Shown in pieces: positions 24,459-34,122 of a stretch of DNA of 64,000 nt (its first letter is position 1; every line of letters starts with the position of its first letter). Under the pieces are notes generated by a model. That model searched no databases, had not been told where the DNA came from, and saw only the letters and a program-made list of their open reading frames with translations. This DNA comes from Cribrihabitans_A pelagius (GTDB lineage Bacteria; Pseudomonadota; Alphaproteobacteria; Rhodobacterales; Rhodobacteraceae), in NCBI RefSeq assembly GCF_048820915.1, contig NZ_JBMERR010000007.1:143107-207106 (forward strand), written 5' to 3'. The translations under genes and the position numbers were made by a program.

Positions 24459-24677
24459 ATGGCATATTCGACCCTCTCCGCCCCCGCCGCCTCCGGCTTC
24501 TCCCTGCGCCTGCGCACCGCCGTCTCCGGCCTGGCGCAAACCTGGCGCCAGCGGATGGAATACAAGCGCACCGTGAACGAGCTGCGCGCACTGTCGGACC
24601 GCGAGCTGTCCGACATCGGCCTGCACCGCTCCGCGATCCGCGGCATAGCCCGGACCCAGGTCTACGGCCGGATCTGA
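24459..24677 (+). CDS. DUF1127 small protein, second copy
   Basis: A 72-aa protein with the DUF1127 end TVNELRALSDRELSDIGLHRSAIRGIARTQVYGRI. It is clearly paralogous to the gene at 23974 in the C-terminal 45 residues (shared EYKRT, EL, LS..EL.DIG, IAR..VYGR) but different in the N-terminal third. AAAGGA lies before the ATG. It has its own promoter and a strong terminator. A regulatory RNA-related role is inference from the family. Confidence 0.88.
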   Translation: MAYSTLSAPAASGFSLRLRTAVSGLAQTWRQRMEYKRTVNELRALSDRELSDIGLHRSAIRGIARTQVYGRI

Positions 24678-24737
24678 GGCCAGGGAGTCTCCCCTCCGGA
24701 TCCTTCTCCTCCCTCCTCTCCGGATCCGGATGAAAAG

Positions 24738-24766
24738 CGCTCCTGCCCTGCGGCAGGGGCGTTTTT
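24738..24766 (+). terminator. Terminator after the second DUF1127 gene
   Basis: CGCTCCTGCC (24738-24747) pairs with GGCAGGGGCG (24752-24761), loop CTGC, followed by TTTTT. Confidence 0.92.
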
Positions 24767-24820
24767 GTTTGCCCTCGGCATCGCACTCCGGGGCCGGGAG
24801 GGCATTTCCGAGCCGCGGGC

Positions 24821-24849
24821 TTGAACCGGGCGGCTATCGGGTCTATACG
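24821..24849 (+). promoter_or_regulatory. Promoter of the rplO-secY-adk unit
   Basis: TTGAAC (24821-24826), 17 bp, TATACG (24844-24849). The -10 and spacing match the rpsL promoter. It lies after the DUF1127 terminator and about 97 bp before rplO. Confidence 0.65.
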
Positions 24850-24945
24850 CCCCCGGTGGCCTTGCGGGCCACGGAATCACCAATTGAACAAAGCCGCGGT
24901 TGGCCCAATCCGCTTCGGGGGCCACATCCGGCAAGGAGAAGCGAC

Positions 24946-25416
24946 ATGAAACTTCACGAACTGCGCGACAATCCCGGCGCTGCCAAGAAACGCACCCGCG
25001 TCGCCCGCGGCCCCGGCTCCGGCAAGGGCAAGATGGGCGGCCGTGGTATCAAGGGTCAGAAATCCCGCTCGGGCGTTTCGATCAACGGTTACGAAGGCGG
25101 CCAGATGCCGCTCTACCAGCGCCTGCCCAAGCGCGGCTTCAACAAGCCGAACCGCAAGGCATATGCCGTTGTGAACCTGGGCCTGATCCAGAAGTTCATC
25201 GACGCAGGCAAGCTGGACGCGGCCAATGTCACCGAGGACTCGCTGGTGGAATCCGGCCTGGTGCGCCGCAAGCTGGACGGTGTCCGCGTGCTGGCGAAGG
25301 GCGACATCACCGCCAAGGCAACCATCACGGTGACCGGCGCTTCCAAGGCAGCCATCGAGGCCGTTGAAAAGGCTGGCGGCGCTCTGACCGTGGCTCAGGC
25401 AGCCGCCGCGGAGTAA
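24946..25416 (+). CDS. rplO: 50S ribosomal protein L15
   Basis: A 156-aa L15 (MKLHELRDNPGAAKKRTRVARGPGSGKGKMGGRGIKGQ), a late-assembly 50S protein. The glycine/arginine-rich N-terminus and GYEGGQMPLYQRLPKRGF are diagnostic. AAGGAG lies before ATG 24946; longer in-frame starts run through the promoter and are rejected. It is followed by secY. Confidence 0.97.
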   Translation: MKLHELRDNPGAAKKRTRVARGPGSGKGKMGGRGIKGQKSRSGVSINGYEGGQMPLYQRLPKRGFNKPNRKAYAVVNLGLIQKFIDAGKLDAANVTEDSLVESGLVRRKLDGVRVLAKGDITAKATITVTGASKAAIEAVEKAGGALTVAQAAAAE

Positions 25417-25527
25417 CGGCTTGTTCGCGGCGCCAATGCCGCTTACATAGTCCCAAGTTTTCCTTGAACGCCGCCCGAGCCGGAAAACGGTTCCGGGCGG
25501 CGTTTCCGCTAAAGAAGAGACCTTTTC

Positions 25528-26888
<1,361 letters not shown>

Positions 26889-26892
<4 letters not shown>

Positions 26893-27533
26893 CCAATATT
26901 ATTCTTCTTGGACCGCCGGGCGCCGGCAAGGGCACCCAGGCGCGTCACCTGGTGGAGACCCGCGGCATGATCCAGCTGTCGACCGGCGACATGCTGCGCG
27001 ACGCCAAGACCAGCGGCACCGAAATGGGCAGGCGGGTTGCCGAGATCATGGATGCCGGCAAGCTGGTCACCGATGAGATCGTGATCGGGCTGATCGAGGA
27101 GAAACTCACGAGCCAGACCGGCGGCGGCTTCATCTTCGACGGTTTCCCGCGCACCCTTGCGCAGGCCGATGCGCTGGCGGCGCTGCTGGCAAAGCTGGGC
27201 CAGTCGCTGCACACGGTGATCGAGATTCGCGTCGACGATGATGCGCTGGTCGAGCGTATCACCGGCCGTTTCACCTGCGGCAACTGCGGCGAGGTCTACC
27301 ACGACAAGACCAAGCCGACCGAAAAGCCGGGCGTCTGCGATCATTGCGGCAGCACCGAGATGGTGCGCCGGGCCGACGACAACGAGGAAAGCCTGCGCAC
27401 CCGGCTGATGGAATACTACAAGAAGACCTCGCCGCTGATCGGCTACTATTACGCCAAGGGCGACCTGCGCCCGGTCAACGGTCTGGCCGATATTTCCGAG
27501 GTGAAGGCCTCGATCCAGGCCGTTCTCGGCTGA
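26889..27533 (+). CDS. adk: Adenylate kinase (zinc-lid type)
   Basis: A 214-aa enzyme that interconverts ATP plus AMP and two ADP. P-loop GPPGAGKGTQA at residues 7-17, DGFPRTLAQ, and a LID domain with four cysteines in C-x2-C ... C-x2-C arrangement (TCGNCGEVY and VCDHCGS), implying a structural zinc as in Gram-positive enzymes. The ATG overlaps the end of secY, so expression is coupled. Confidence 0.97.
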
Positions 27534-27560
27534 CGCGGCCACGTCCGGGCAAGAGTTTTG

Positions 27561-27586
27561 AGGGCCGGGGAAGTTTCCCGGCCTTT
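27561..27586 (+). terminator. Terminator after adk
   Basis: GGCCGGG (27563-27569) pairs with CCCGGCC (27577-27583); the inner GAAGTTT may add pairs. Followed by TTT. Confidence 0.7.
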
Positions 27587-27602
27587 CCCGTTTCCGGCGG
27601 GG

Positions 27603-27765
27603 TTGACGCCCCCGGATTTTCCACATACCCAACCGCATCCCTCCTGGGAACGATTCCCGGCGGGCAGATTCGTTTGCCTGCTGACATACCTCATTAAATG
27701 CTGGACCCTCTGGCCACACTGCCACGGTCAAGCGTTGTGAAAAAAGGTTCTGGTACTACGGAACC
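27603..27765 (+). promoter_or_regulatory. Leader region upstream of rpsM
   Basis: A weak candidate promoter TTGACG (27603-27608), 17 bp, TACCCA (27626-27631), and an A/T-rich stretch around 27690-27700 are the only promoter-like signals. A small hairpin GGTTC (27746-27750) with GAACC (27761-27765) lies just before rpsM. A promoter is expected because a terminator follows adk. Confidence 0.3.
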
Positions 27766-27786
27766 GCAACGAAAAGGAAGTGACAC

Positions 27787-28155
27787 GTGGCACGTATTGC
27801 CGGCGTTAATATCCCGACTGCAAAGCGGGTACCCATCGCCCTCACCTATATCACCGGTATCGGCAACACCTCGGCGAAAGCAATCTGCGAAGCCGTGGGT
27901 ATCGATGCAACCCGCCGTGTGAACGAACTGTCGGACGCAGAAGTCCTGGCGGTCCGTGAGCACATCGACGCCAACTACACCGTCGAAGGCGACCTGCGCC
28001 GCGAAGTTCAGATGAACATCAAGCGCCTGATGGACCTCGGCTGCTACCGCGGCCTGCGCCACCGCCGCAACCTGCCGGTTCGCGGTCAGCGCACCCACAC
28101 CAACGCCCGCACCCGTAAGGGCCCGGCGAAGCCGATTGCCGGCAAGAAGAAGTAA
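27787..28155 (+). CDS. rpsM: 30S ribosomal protein S13
   Basis: A 122-aa S13 starting at GTG 27787 (MARIAGVNIPTAKRVPIALTYITGIG). AAGGAAG lies just upstream. S13 contacts P-site tRNA and the 50S subunit. It starts the alpha operon (rpsM-rpsK-rpoA-rplQ). Confidence 0.97.
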   Translation: MARIAGVNIPTAKRVPIALTYITGIGNTSAKAICEAVGIDATRRVNELSDAEVLAVREHIDANYTVEGDLRREVQMNIKRLMDLGCYRGLRHRRNLPVRGQRTHTNARTRKGPAKPIAGKKK

Positions 28156-28170
28156 GGGAGGGTTCGATCA

Positions 28171-28560
28171 ATGGCACGCGATAAATCCCGCGTTAAGCGT
28201 AAAGAACGCAAGAACATCGCAACCGGTGTTGCGCATGTGAACTCTTCGTTCAACAACACCAAAATCCTGATCTCCGATGTGCAGGGCAACGCGATCTCCT
28301 GGTCGTCGGCCGGCACCATGGGCTTCAAAGGCTCGCGGAAGTCGACGCCTTACGCCGCTCAGATGGCTGCGGAAGACGCAGGCAAGAAGGCTCAGGAACA
28401 CGGTGTGAAAACCCTGGAAGTCGAAGTGCAGGGCCCCGGCTCTGGCCGCGAATCGGCGCTGCGCGCGCTGGCGGCTGTCGGCTTCAACATCACCTCGATC
28501 CGTGACGTGACCCCGATCGCGCACAACGGCTGCCGCCCGCCGAAGCGCCGCCGCGTCTGA
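28171..28560 (+). CDS. rpsK: 30S ribosomal protein S11
   Basis: A 129-aa S11 of the platform, with GVAHVNSSFNNTKILISD, and the conserved ending PIAHNGCRPPKRRRV. It follows rpsM by 15 bp. Confidence 0.97.
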   Translation: MARDKSRVKRKERKNIATGVAHVNSSFNNTKILISDVQGNAISWSSAGTMGFKGSRKSTPYAAQMAAEDAGKKAQEHGVKTLEVEVQGPGSGRESALRALAAVGFNITSIRDVTPIAHNGCRPPKRRRV

Positions 28561-28575
28561 TCGCAGGAAATTCCG

Positions 28576-28605
28576 CTGGGGCCCCGCTTTTCCGCAGGGC
28601 CCCAG
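28576..28605 (+). other. Hairpin between rpsK and rpoA
   Basis: CTGGGGCCC (28576-28584) pairs perfectly with GGGCCCCAG (28597-28605). There is no T-run, so it may modulate rpoA expression or mRNA processing rather than terminate. Confidence 0.45.
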
Positions 28606-28672
28606 TCCGTCATTTAAACCTCGGGAGTCTCCGCCTTCGGACATGGGGCAGAGACAAGAATGGAGGGACCGC

Positions 28673-29689
28673 ATGATCCACAAGAACTGGGCAGAGCTGA
28701 TCAAGCCGACGCAGCTTGACGTGAAGCCGGGCAATGACCCCGCGCGCCAGGCGACCGTCGTCGCCGAACCGCTGGAGCGCGGCTTTGGCCTGACGCTGGG
28801 CAACGCCGTGCGCCGCGTGCTGATGAGCTCGCTGCAAGGTGCCGCAATCACCAGCGTGCAGATCGACAACGTGCTGCATGAATTCTCCAGCGTTGCCGGT
28901 GTGCGTGAAGACGTCACCGACATCATCCTGAACCTCAAGGGCGTTTCCCTGCGCATGGAAGTCGAAGGCCCCAAGCGCCTGTCGATCAATGCCAAGGGCC
29001 CGGCTGTCGTCACCGCAGGCGACATCGCCGAAACCGCCGGCATCGAAGTTCTGAACCGCGACCACGTGATCTGTCACCTGGACGACGGCGCCGACCTGTT
29101 CATGGAACTGACCGTGAACACCGGCAAGGGCTATGTCTCCGCCGACAAGAACAAGCCGGAAGACGCGCCCATCGGCCTGATCCCGATCGACGCGATCTAC
29201 TCGCCGGTCAAGAAGGTCTCCTATGACGTGCAGCCCACCCGTGAGGGCCAGGTGCTGGACTATGACAAGCTGACCATGAAGGTGGAAACCGACGGTTCCA
29301 TCACCCCGGATGACGCCGTGGCCTTTGCCGCCCGCATCCTGCAGGATCAGCTGTCGATTTTCGTCAACTTCGACGAGCCGGAATCGGCCAGCCGCCAGGA
29401 CGACGAAGACGGTCTCGAGTTCAACCCGCTTCTGTTGAAGAAGGTGGACGAGCTGGAACTGTCCGTGCGTTCGGCCAACTGCCTGAAGAACGACAACATC
29501 GTCTATATCGGCGACCTGATCCAGAAGACCGAAGCCGAGATGCTGCGCACTCCGAACTTCGGCCGCAAGTCTTTGAACGAGATCAAGGAAGTGCTGTCGG
29601 GCATGGGCCTGCACCTCGGCATGGACGTCGAGGACTGGCCGCCGGACAACATCGAAGATCTGGCAAAGAAGTTCGAAGACAGCTTCTGA
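28673..29689 (+). CDS. rpoA: DNA-directed RNA polymerase subunit alpha
   Basis: A 338-aa alpha subunit. The N-terminal domain (ERGFGLTLGNAVRRVLMSSLQGAAIT) dimerises and assembles beta and beta'; the C-terminal domain (LELSVRSANCLKNDNIVYIGDLIQKTEAEMLRTPNFGRKSLNEIK) binds UP elements and activators. ATG 28673 is preferred over an upstream in-frame start because MIHKNWAELIKPT is the family N-terminus and GGAGGGA lies upstream. Confidence 0.98.
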   Translation: MIHKNWAELIKPTQLDVKPGNDPARQATVVAEPLERGFGLTLGNAVRRVLMSSLQGAAITSVQIDNVLHEFSSVAGVREDVTDIILNLKGVSLRMEVEGPKRLSINAKGPAVVTAGDIAETAGIEVLNRDHVICHLDDGADLFMELTVNTGKGYVSADKNKPEDAPIGLIPIDAIYSPVKKVSYDVQPTREGQVLDYDKLTMKVETDGSITPDDAVAFAARILQDQLSIFVNFDEPESASRQDDEDGLEFNPLLLKKVDELELSVRSANCLKNDNIVYIGDLIQKTEAEMLRTPNFGRKSLNEIKEVLSGMGLHLGMDVEDWPPDNIEDLAKKFEDSF

Positions 29690-29698
29690 ACCATTCGG

Positions 29699-29716
29699 AG
29701 GGGGCCGCGGCCCCCT
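29699..29716 (+). other. GC-rich palindrome after rpoA
   Basis: AGGGGGCCGCGGCCCCCT is a perfect 18-bp palindrome ten bases after the rpoA stop. It has no T-run; it may slow polymerase or protect the mRNA end. Confidence 0.4.
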
Positions 29717-29826
29717 TCACAAATTCCCGGGTTTGGCCGGGGAACACGCGGGCATCTGCCCCAAGGAGAGCACCCCGCACGCATGGGGCGCCAGACAAAG
29801 CAAAACGCTGATCAAAGGATTGAACA

Positions 29827-30249
29827 ATGCGTCATAAACGTGGTTACCGCCGCCTGAACCGGACCCATGAGCACCGCAAGGCCCTGTTTGCCAACATGGC
29901 TGGCTCGCTGATCGAACACGAGCAGATCAAAACCACTCTGCCGAAGGCAAAAGAACTGCGCCCGGTCGTTGAAAAACTGATCACCCTGGCAAAGCGCGGC
30001 GACCTGCACGCCCGCCGTCAGGCCGCAGCCCGCCTGAAAGAGGACAAGGACGTCGCCAAGCTGTTCGAGGTTCTGGGCCCGCGCTACAAGGACCGCCAGG
30101 GCGGCTACATCCGCATCCTGAAGGCCGGCTTCCGCTATGGCGACATGGCGCCGATGGCCATCATCGAATTCGTCGACCGTGACACCTCTGCCAAAGGCGC
30201 CGCCGACAAGGCCCGCCTGGCCGAGTTCGAGGCCGCCGAAGAAGAATAA
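29827..30249 (+). CDS. rplQ: 50S ribosomal protein L17
   Basis: A 140-aa L17 (MRHKRGYRRLNRTHEHRKALFANMAGSLIEHE) near the exit tunnel. YIRILKAGFRYGDMAPMAIIEFVDR is conserved. It closes the alpha operon and the ribosomal cluster. Confidence 0.97.
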   Translation: MRHKRGYRRLNRTHEHRKALFANMAGSLIEHEQIKTTLPKAKELRPVVEKLITLAKRGDLHARRQAAARLKEDKDVAKLFEVLGPRYKDRQGGYIRILKAGFRYGDMAPMAIIEFVDRDTSAKGAADKARLAEFEAAEEE

Positions 30250-30281
30250 GGCGCAGCCGGTCCGCCTGGATCGCCGCCCTG

Positions 30282-30312
30282 GCCCCCGCTCCGCCCCGGA
30301 GCGGGGGCTTTT
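30282..30312 (+). terminator. Terminator of the alpha operon
   Basis: A 12-bp perfect stem, GCCCCCGCTCCG (30282-30293) with CGGAGCGGGGGC (30297-30308), loop CCC, then TTTT. Confidence 0.94.
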
Positions 30313-30435
30313 CGTTTTTGCCCCCACGACCTCCCCCCATGACACTCCCCCGTGCCCGGCTTCCCGCGCTGGCAATGGAATCGTAATTTTATTCTGCTTT
30401 GACGGTTCTTGATCGTGAAGCATGGGACGGATGAC

Positions 30436-32733
30436 ATGGCAGTTTCAAAGCAAAACCCGCGCCGACGCTGGTCGCTCGGCAACCTGAGGACAAAACCGAA
30501 GATCGTCCTGACGGCGCTGCTGCCGCTGATCCTGGTCATGGGCGTGGGCGTGCTCGCCGTGGTCGACCTCGGCCGCATGGCGGAAACGGCAGAGCGGGTG
30601 GAGGCTACCCGGAAGACGCTGGAGACCGCGCAGGAACTCACAGCAGCTGCGGTCGATATGGAAACCGGCCTGCGCGGCTATCTGCTGGCCGGACACGAGG
30701 AGTACCTGGCGCCTTTTGAAGCCGGGCAAAGCCGCGCCGAAGCCGCTCTGGCGGCGCTGGAAACCGCGGCAGCGGGCCGGCCGGATCAGCTGGCGCGGCT
30801 GGAAAAGGCAGGCCAGATCCTGCGCGACTGGCAGGACAACGTCGCAGTCGAGGCCATTGCCCTGCGCCGCGAGATTGGCGACGCGCTGAACATGAACGAC
30901 ATGGCGGATGAAGTGAAGAAATCCCTGGGCAAGGATTACTTCAAGGAGCTCAGGGCCGAAATCGAGAGCTTCACCAGCGAGGAGGAGGTGTCGCTCGAAG
31001 ACAAACGCCGCAGCTTCTCTTCGCTTGTGAAGCTGGGGATCGCCAAGGCCGACTACCTCACCCAGTCGTTGCAGGCTGTCGAAAACGGCTATGGCGTCAT
31101 CAATACCGCCAAGGACCTGCTGTCCGCCTCGGTCGATATGGAAACCCGGATGCGGGGCTTCCTGCTTGCGGGCGATCCGGAATTCCTGCGGTCTTATGTC
31201 GACAGCAGCATTCGTTTCGACGGGCTGCTGGCCGAGCTGAAATCGGCGCTGGGGGAGAACCTGCTGCAGATAAACCGGCTCAACAACATGACCTCCATTG
31301 TCGGCAAATGGCGCAGCGAAGTGGCCGCGCCTGCGATGCAGATGCGCCGCAAGATCGGCGATGCCGCCACCATGGACGACATGGCCGATTTCGTCGCTGA
31401 AGGCCGCGGCAAGCAATATTTCGACGCCTTCCGCGCCGCGCTGGGGGACTTCCGGAACGCCGAGGCCGCGCTGATGGCCGAGCGGCAGGCCGAGAACGAG
31501 AAGATCGCGTCGGAAACCCGGGTGATGATCCCCGCCGCCATTGGCGTTGCCATTCTGATCGGCGCGGTGATGGCGCTGGTGCTTGGCTCCAGCATCGCCT
31601 CCGGAGTGCGCAGCATTGCCGCGGCGATGCGCGCCCTGGCCGAAGGAGACAACAGCGTCGAAATCAAGGGGCAGAACCGCCGTGACGAAGTGGGCGAAAT
31701 GGCGTCAGCGCTGCATACGTTCCGCAGCGAGCTGATCAAGATGCAGGAAGCCGAGAAGAAGAAGGCCGAGGGCAAGGACGCTGAGCAGACCGCTGTGGTG
31801 CGCCAGCTGAGCGAGCGCCTGTCCCTGCTGGCCCAGGGCGACCTGACTGTGGAAATCGCCGATGCTTTCCCGCAGGACTATGAGAAGCTGCGCCAGGATT
31901 TCAACACCACCGCGCGCAACCTGCATTCCATCGTGGACCAGGTGGCGGGCCTGTCGGCCAGCATCCGTAACGGCGCCGCGGAGATCAGCCAGTCCTCCGA
32001 CGACCTGTCGCGCCGCACTGAAAGCCAGGCGGCGACCCTGGAGGAAACCGCAGCGGCTCTGGACGAGCTGACGGCCAGCGTCAAATCCGCCGCCGAAGGC
32101 GCGCGTTCGGTGGAAGCCACCATGGGCGGGGCCAAGGCCGAGGCGGAAGCGAGTGGCGAAGTGGTGCAAAGCGCCGTCGCGGCGATGACGGAGATCGAGC
32201 AATCGTCGAAACATATCTCGCAGATCATCAGCGTGATCGACGACATCGCCTTCCAGACCAACCTGCTTGCCCTGAACGCAGGTGTCGAGGCCGCGCGCGC
32301 GGGCGAGGCCGGTAAGGGGTTTGCGGTGGTTGCAAGCGAGGTGCGCGCGCTGGCGCAGCGATCGTCCGATGCGGCGATGGAGATCAAGACGCTGATCGGC
32401 GACAGCTCGAAACAGGTGGAGCGCGGCGTCGAACTTGTCGGCAAGACCGGCGAGGCGCTGCAAAGCATCGTCGCCCAGGTCAGCCATATCTCGCAGCTGG
32501 TGTCCGGCATCGCCGAAGGCGCTGCCGAGCAGTCCGTTGGCCTCAATGAGATCAACATGGGCATGTCGCAGCTCGATCAGGTAACTCAGCAGAACGCCGC
32601 CATGGTGGAGGAGGCCACCGCGGCCGGCCACATGCTGAACAGCGATGCCGCGAGGCTGGCCGAGCTGATGGGGCATTTCAACACCGGCGGCACAGCCCAG
32701 ACCGCACGGCCGTCTCAAGCCGCCGCCGCCTGA
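30436..32733 (+). CDS. Methyl-accepting chemotaxis protein with tandem CHASE3 sensors
   Basis: A 765-aa transmembrane chemoreceptor. TM1 is near residues 22-43. Two CHASE3-like periplasmic modules follow, each with its hallmark: AAVDMETGLRGYLLAGHEEYL and ASVDMETRMRGFLLAGDPEFL. Then come TM2 (MIPAAIGVAILIGAVMALVLG), a HAMP domain (ALAEGDNSVEI), a second HAMP-like stretch (LAQGDLTVEI) and the signalling domain with tip FQTNLLALNAGVEAARAGEAGKG. The start at 30436 (MAVSKQNPRRRW) was chosen over upstream non-ATG starts, which add unconserved residues. No CheR pentapeptide is present at the C-terminus. CHASE3 ligands are unknown. Confidence 0.9.
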   Translation: MAVSKQNPRRRWSLGNLRTKPKIVLTALLPLILVMGVGVLAVVDLGRMAETAERVEATRKTLETAQELTAAAVDMETGLRGYLLAGHEEYLAPFEAGQSRAEAALAALETAAAGRPDQLARLEKAGQILRDWQDNVAVEAIALRREIGDALNMNDMADEVKKSLGKDYFKELRAEIESFTSEEEVSLEDKRRSFSSLVKLGIAKADYLTQSLQAVENGYGVINTAKDLLSASVDMETRMRGFLLAGDPEFLRSYVDSSIRFDGLLAELKSALGENLLQINRLNNMTSIVGKWRSEVAAPAMQMRRKIGDAATMDDMADFVAEGRGKQYFDAFRAALGDFRNAEAALMAERQAENEKIASETRVMIPAAIGVAILIGAVMALVLGSSIASGVRSIAAAMRALAEGDNSVEIKGQNRRDEVGEMASALHTFRSELIKMQEAEKKKAEGKDAEQTAVVRQLSERLSLLAQGDLTVEIADAFPQDYEKLRQDFNTTARNLHSIVDQVAGLSASIRNGAAEISQSSDDLSRRTESQAATLEETAAALDELTASVKSAAEGARSVEATMGGAKAEAEASGEVVQSAVAAMTEIEQSSKHISQIISVIDDIAFQTNLLALNAGVEAARAGEAGKGFAVVASEVRALAQRSSDAAMEIKTLIGDSSKQVERGVELVGKTGEALQSIVAQVSHISQLVSGIAEGAAEQSVGLNEINMGMSQLDQVTQQNAAMVEEATAAGHMLNSDAARLAELMGHFNTGGTAQTARPSQAAAA

Positions 32734-32771
32734 CGCTCCGGTGGCCGCAAGGCGTGGCCGTGTGCAATGCC

Positions 32772-32805
32772 GCCCTCGCCCGGTGTTCCGGGCCGGGGCA
32801 TTTTT
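32772..32805 (+). terminator. Terminator after the CHASE3 chemoreceptor
   Basis: GCCCTCGCCCGG (32772-32783) pairs with CCGGGCCGGGGC (32788-32799) with one mismatch and one G-T pair, followed by ATTTTT. It separates the chemoreceptor from the DAHP synthase leader. Confidence 0.8.
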
Positions 32806-32808
32806 GGG

Positions 32809-32837
32809 GTGACAGGGCGGATTTCCCCCGCTAACGT
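32809..32837 (+). promoter_or_regulatory. Promoter of the DAHP synthase leader
   Basis: GTGACA (32809-32814, five of six consensus bases), 17 bp, TAACGT (32832-32837). The expected transcription start is at about 32844, the base before the leader peptide ATG, so the leader would be translated from a leaderless mRNA. Confidence 0.5.
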
Positions 32838-32844
32838 CCCGGCC

Positions 32845-32922
32845 ATGACCCGTACCTATGCCGCATTCTGGTACTTTTATTATCCGCGCCGACAGGCGGA
32901 CGGAGGGGTCTTGGCGTTCTGA
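32845..32922 (+). CDS. Aromatic-rich leader peptide of the DAHP synthase attenuator
   Basis: A 25-codon reading frame with six consecutive aromatic codons, F-W-Y-F-Y-Y, at codons 8-13, and a further tyrosine at codon 5. It ends at TGA 32920-32922, 33 bases before the terminator stem. It precedes an enzyme that makes the common precursor of Phe, Tyr and Trp, and the run of codons is the classic sensing device of amino acid attenuators. There is no ribosome binding site because the predicted transcript begins at or next to the ATG, as described for the trpL leader of Sinorhizobium. I assign it as a regulatory peptide with no other expected function. Confidence 0.82.
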   Translation: MTRTYAAFWYFYYPRRQADGGVLAF

Positions 32923-32981
32923 ACATCTTTGGAACCCGCATGATACCAAACCAGCCGCCCGCGTCCCGCAGGCGGTTTTTT
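32884..32981 (+). promoter_or_regulatory. Transcription attenuator of DAHP synthase
   Basis: Three competing segments are visible. Segment 1, CGCC (32887-32890), can pair with segment 2, GGCG (32895-32898), right after the aromatic codons. Segment 2 extended, GGCGG (32895-32899), can instead pair with segment 3, CCGCC (32955-32959), as antiterminator. Segment 3 also forms the terminator CCGCC-x-GCG/CGC-x-GGCGG (32955-32975) followed by TTTTTT. A ribosome stalled on the aromatic codons would cover segment 1 and free segment 2 to block termination. The geometry is seen in sequence; the mechanism follows trp-type attenuators. Confidence 0.75.
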
Positions 32982-33027
32982 CGTATCCGCCGCCGGGCCC
33001 GGGCCTCCAGCAAGGACCCGCAGAACC

Positions 33028-34107
33028 ATGACAGCCGAAACCCAAAACCTGCGCATCACCGGCATGCAGGAACTGATCTCTCCCGGCGCGCTGGCCGAGC
33101 GTTTGCCCGCGCCCAAGGCCGCGCTCGATACCGTACTGGCCAGCCGCGCCGCGATCCAGAACGTCCTCCACGGCCGCGATGGCCGCCTGATCGTCGTTAC
33201 CGGCCCCTGTTCGCTGCACGATCCCGAGGCGGCACTGGACTATGCCCGCCGCCTGAAGCCGCTGCGCGACCGCCTGGCAGGAGAGCTCGAAGTCGTTATG
33301 CGGGTCTACTTCGAGAAGCCGCGGACCATCAGCGGCTGGAAGGGGCTGATCAACGATCCGGGGCTGGACGGCTCGTTCCGGATCAATGACGGGCTGGCGC
33401 TGGCGCGCCGACTGTGCCTGGAGATCAACGCGCTTGGCGTGCCCGCGGGGACCGAGTTCCTGGATACCGCGGTGCCGCAGTACATCTCGGACCTGGTGGC
33501 CTGGGCCGCGATCGGCGCCCGCACCACCGAAAGCCAGATCCACCGCGAGATGGCTTCGGGCCTCAGCTGCCCGGTGGGGTTCAAGAACGGCACCAAGGGC
33601 GACGTGCAGATCGCGGCGGACGCGGTGCGCGCGGCGGCGCATCCGCATCACTTCATGGCGCTCGCGGGCAACGGCCGCGCCGCGATTGCGGCGACCACCG
33701 GCAACCCGGACTGCCATATCATCCTGCGCGGGGGCGGCGGCACTAACTATGACGCGGACGCAGTGGAGGCCGCCTGCACCCTGGCAGCGCGCGATGGTAT
33801 CCGCCCCCAGGTGATGATCGACGCGAGTCACGCCAACAGCGGCAAGGACCCGATGCGCCAGCCGCAGGTGCTCGCGGATGTGGCAGGCCAGATCGCGGGC
33901 GGCGACCACCGCGTCACCGGGGTGATGCTCGAAAGCCACCTGGTGGCTGGGCGCCAGGACCTGGGACAGGAGCCGCTGACATACGGGCAGTCGGTGACTG
34001 ATGGCTGTCTCGGCTGGGAAGACACGGTGGCGGAGCTGGAGAAGCTGGCGCAGGCGGTCAAGGCGCGGCGCCAGCGGGCAGCGCGGCGCGAGCTGGCCGA
34101 GGCGTGA
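33028..34107 (+). CDS. aroG: 3-deoxy-7-phosphoheptulonate (DAHP) synthase, class I
   Basis: A 359-aa cytosolic enzyme that condenses phosphoenolpyruvate and erythrose 4-phosphate, the entry to the shikimate pathway. Family blocks are intact: VTGPCSLHDPEAAL, MRVYFEKPRTISGWKG, GVPAGTEFLD, GFKNGTKGD, RGGGGTNYD and MIDASHANSGKDP. The class I (AroFGH) type is clear, but which aromatic acid inhibits it cannot be told, so the symbol is provisional. Expression is probably controlled by the upstream attenuator reading Phe, Tyr and Trp codons together. It is followed by the intergenic repeat at 34123. Confidence 0.93.
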   Translation: MTAETQNLRITGMQELISPGALAERLPAPKAALDTVLASRAAIQNVLHGRDGRLIVVTGPCSLHDPEAALDYARRLKPLRDRLAGELEVVMRVYFEKPRTISGWKGLINDPGLDGSFRINDGLALARRLCLEINALGVPAGTEFLDTAVPQYISDLVAWAAIGARTTESQIHREMASGLSCPVGFKNGTKGDVQIAADAVRAAAHPHHFMALAGNGRAAIAATTGNPDCHIILRGGGGTNYDADAVEAACTLAARDGIRPQVMIDASHANSGKDPMRQPQVLADVAGQIAGGDHRVTGVMLESHLVAGRQDLGQEPLTYGQSVTDGCLGWEDTVAELEKLAQAVKARRQRAARRELAEA

Positions 34108-34122
34108 CGCTGCCAGCGGGGG

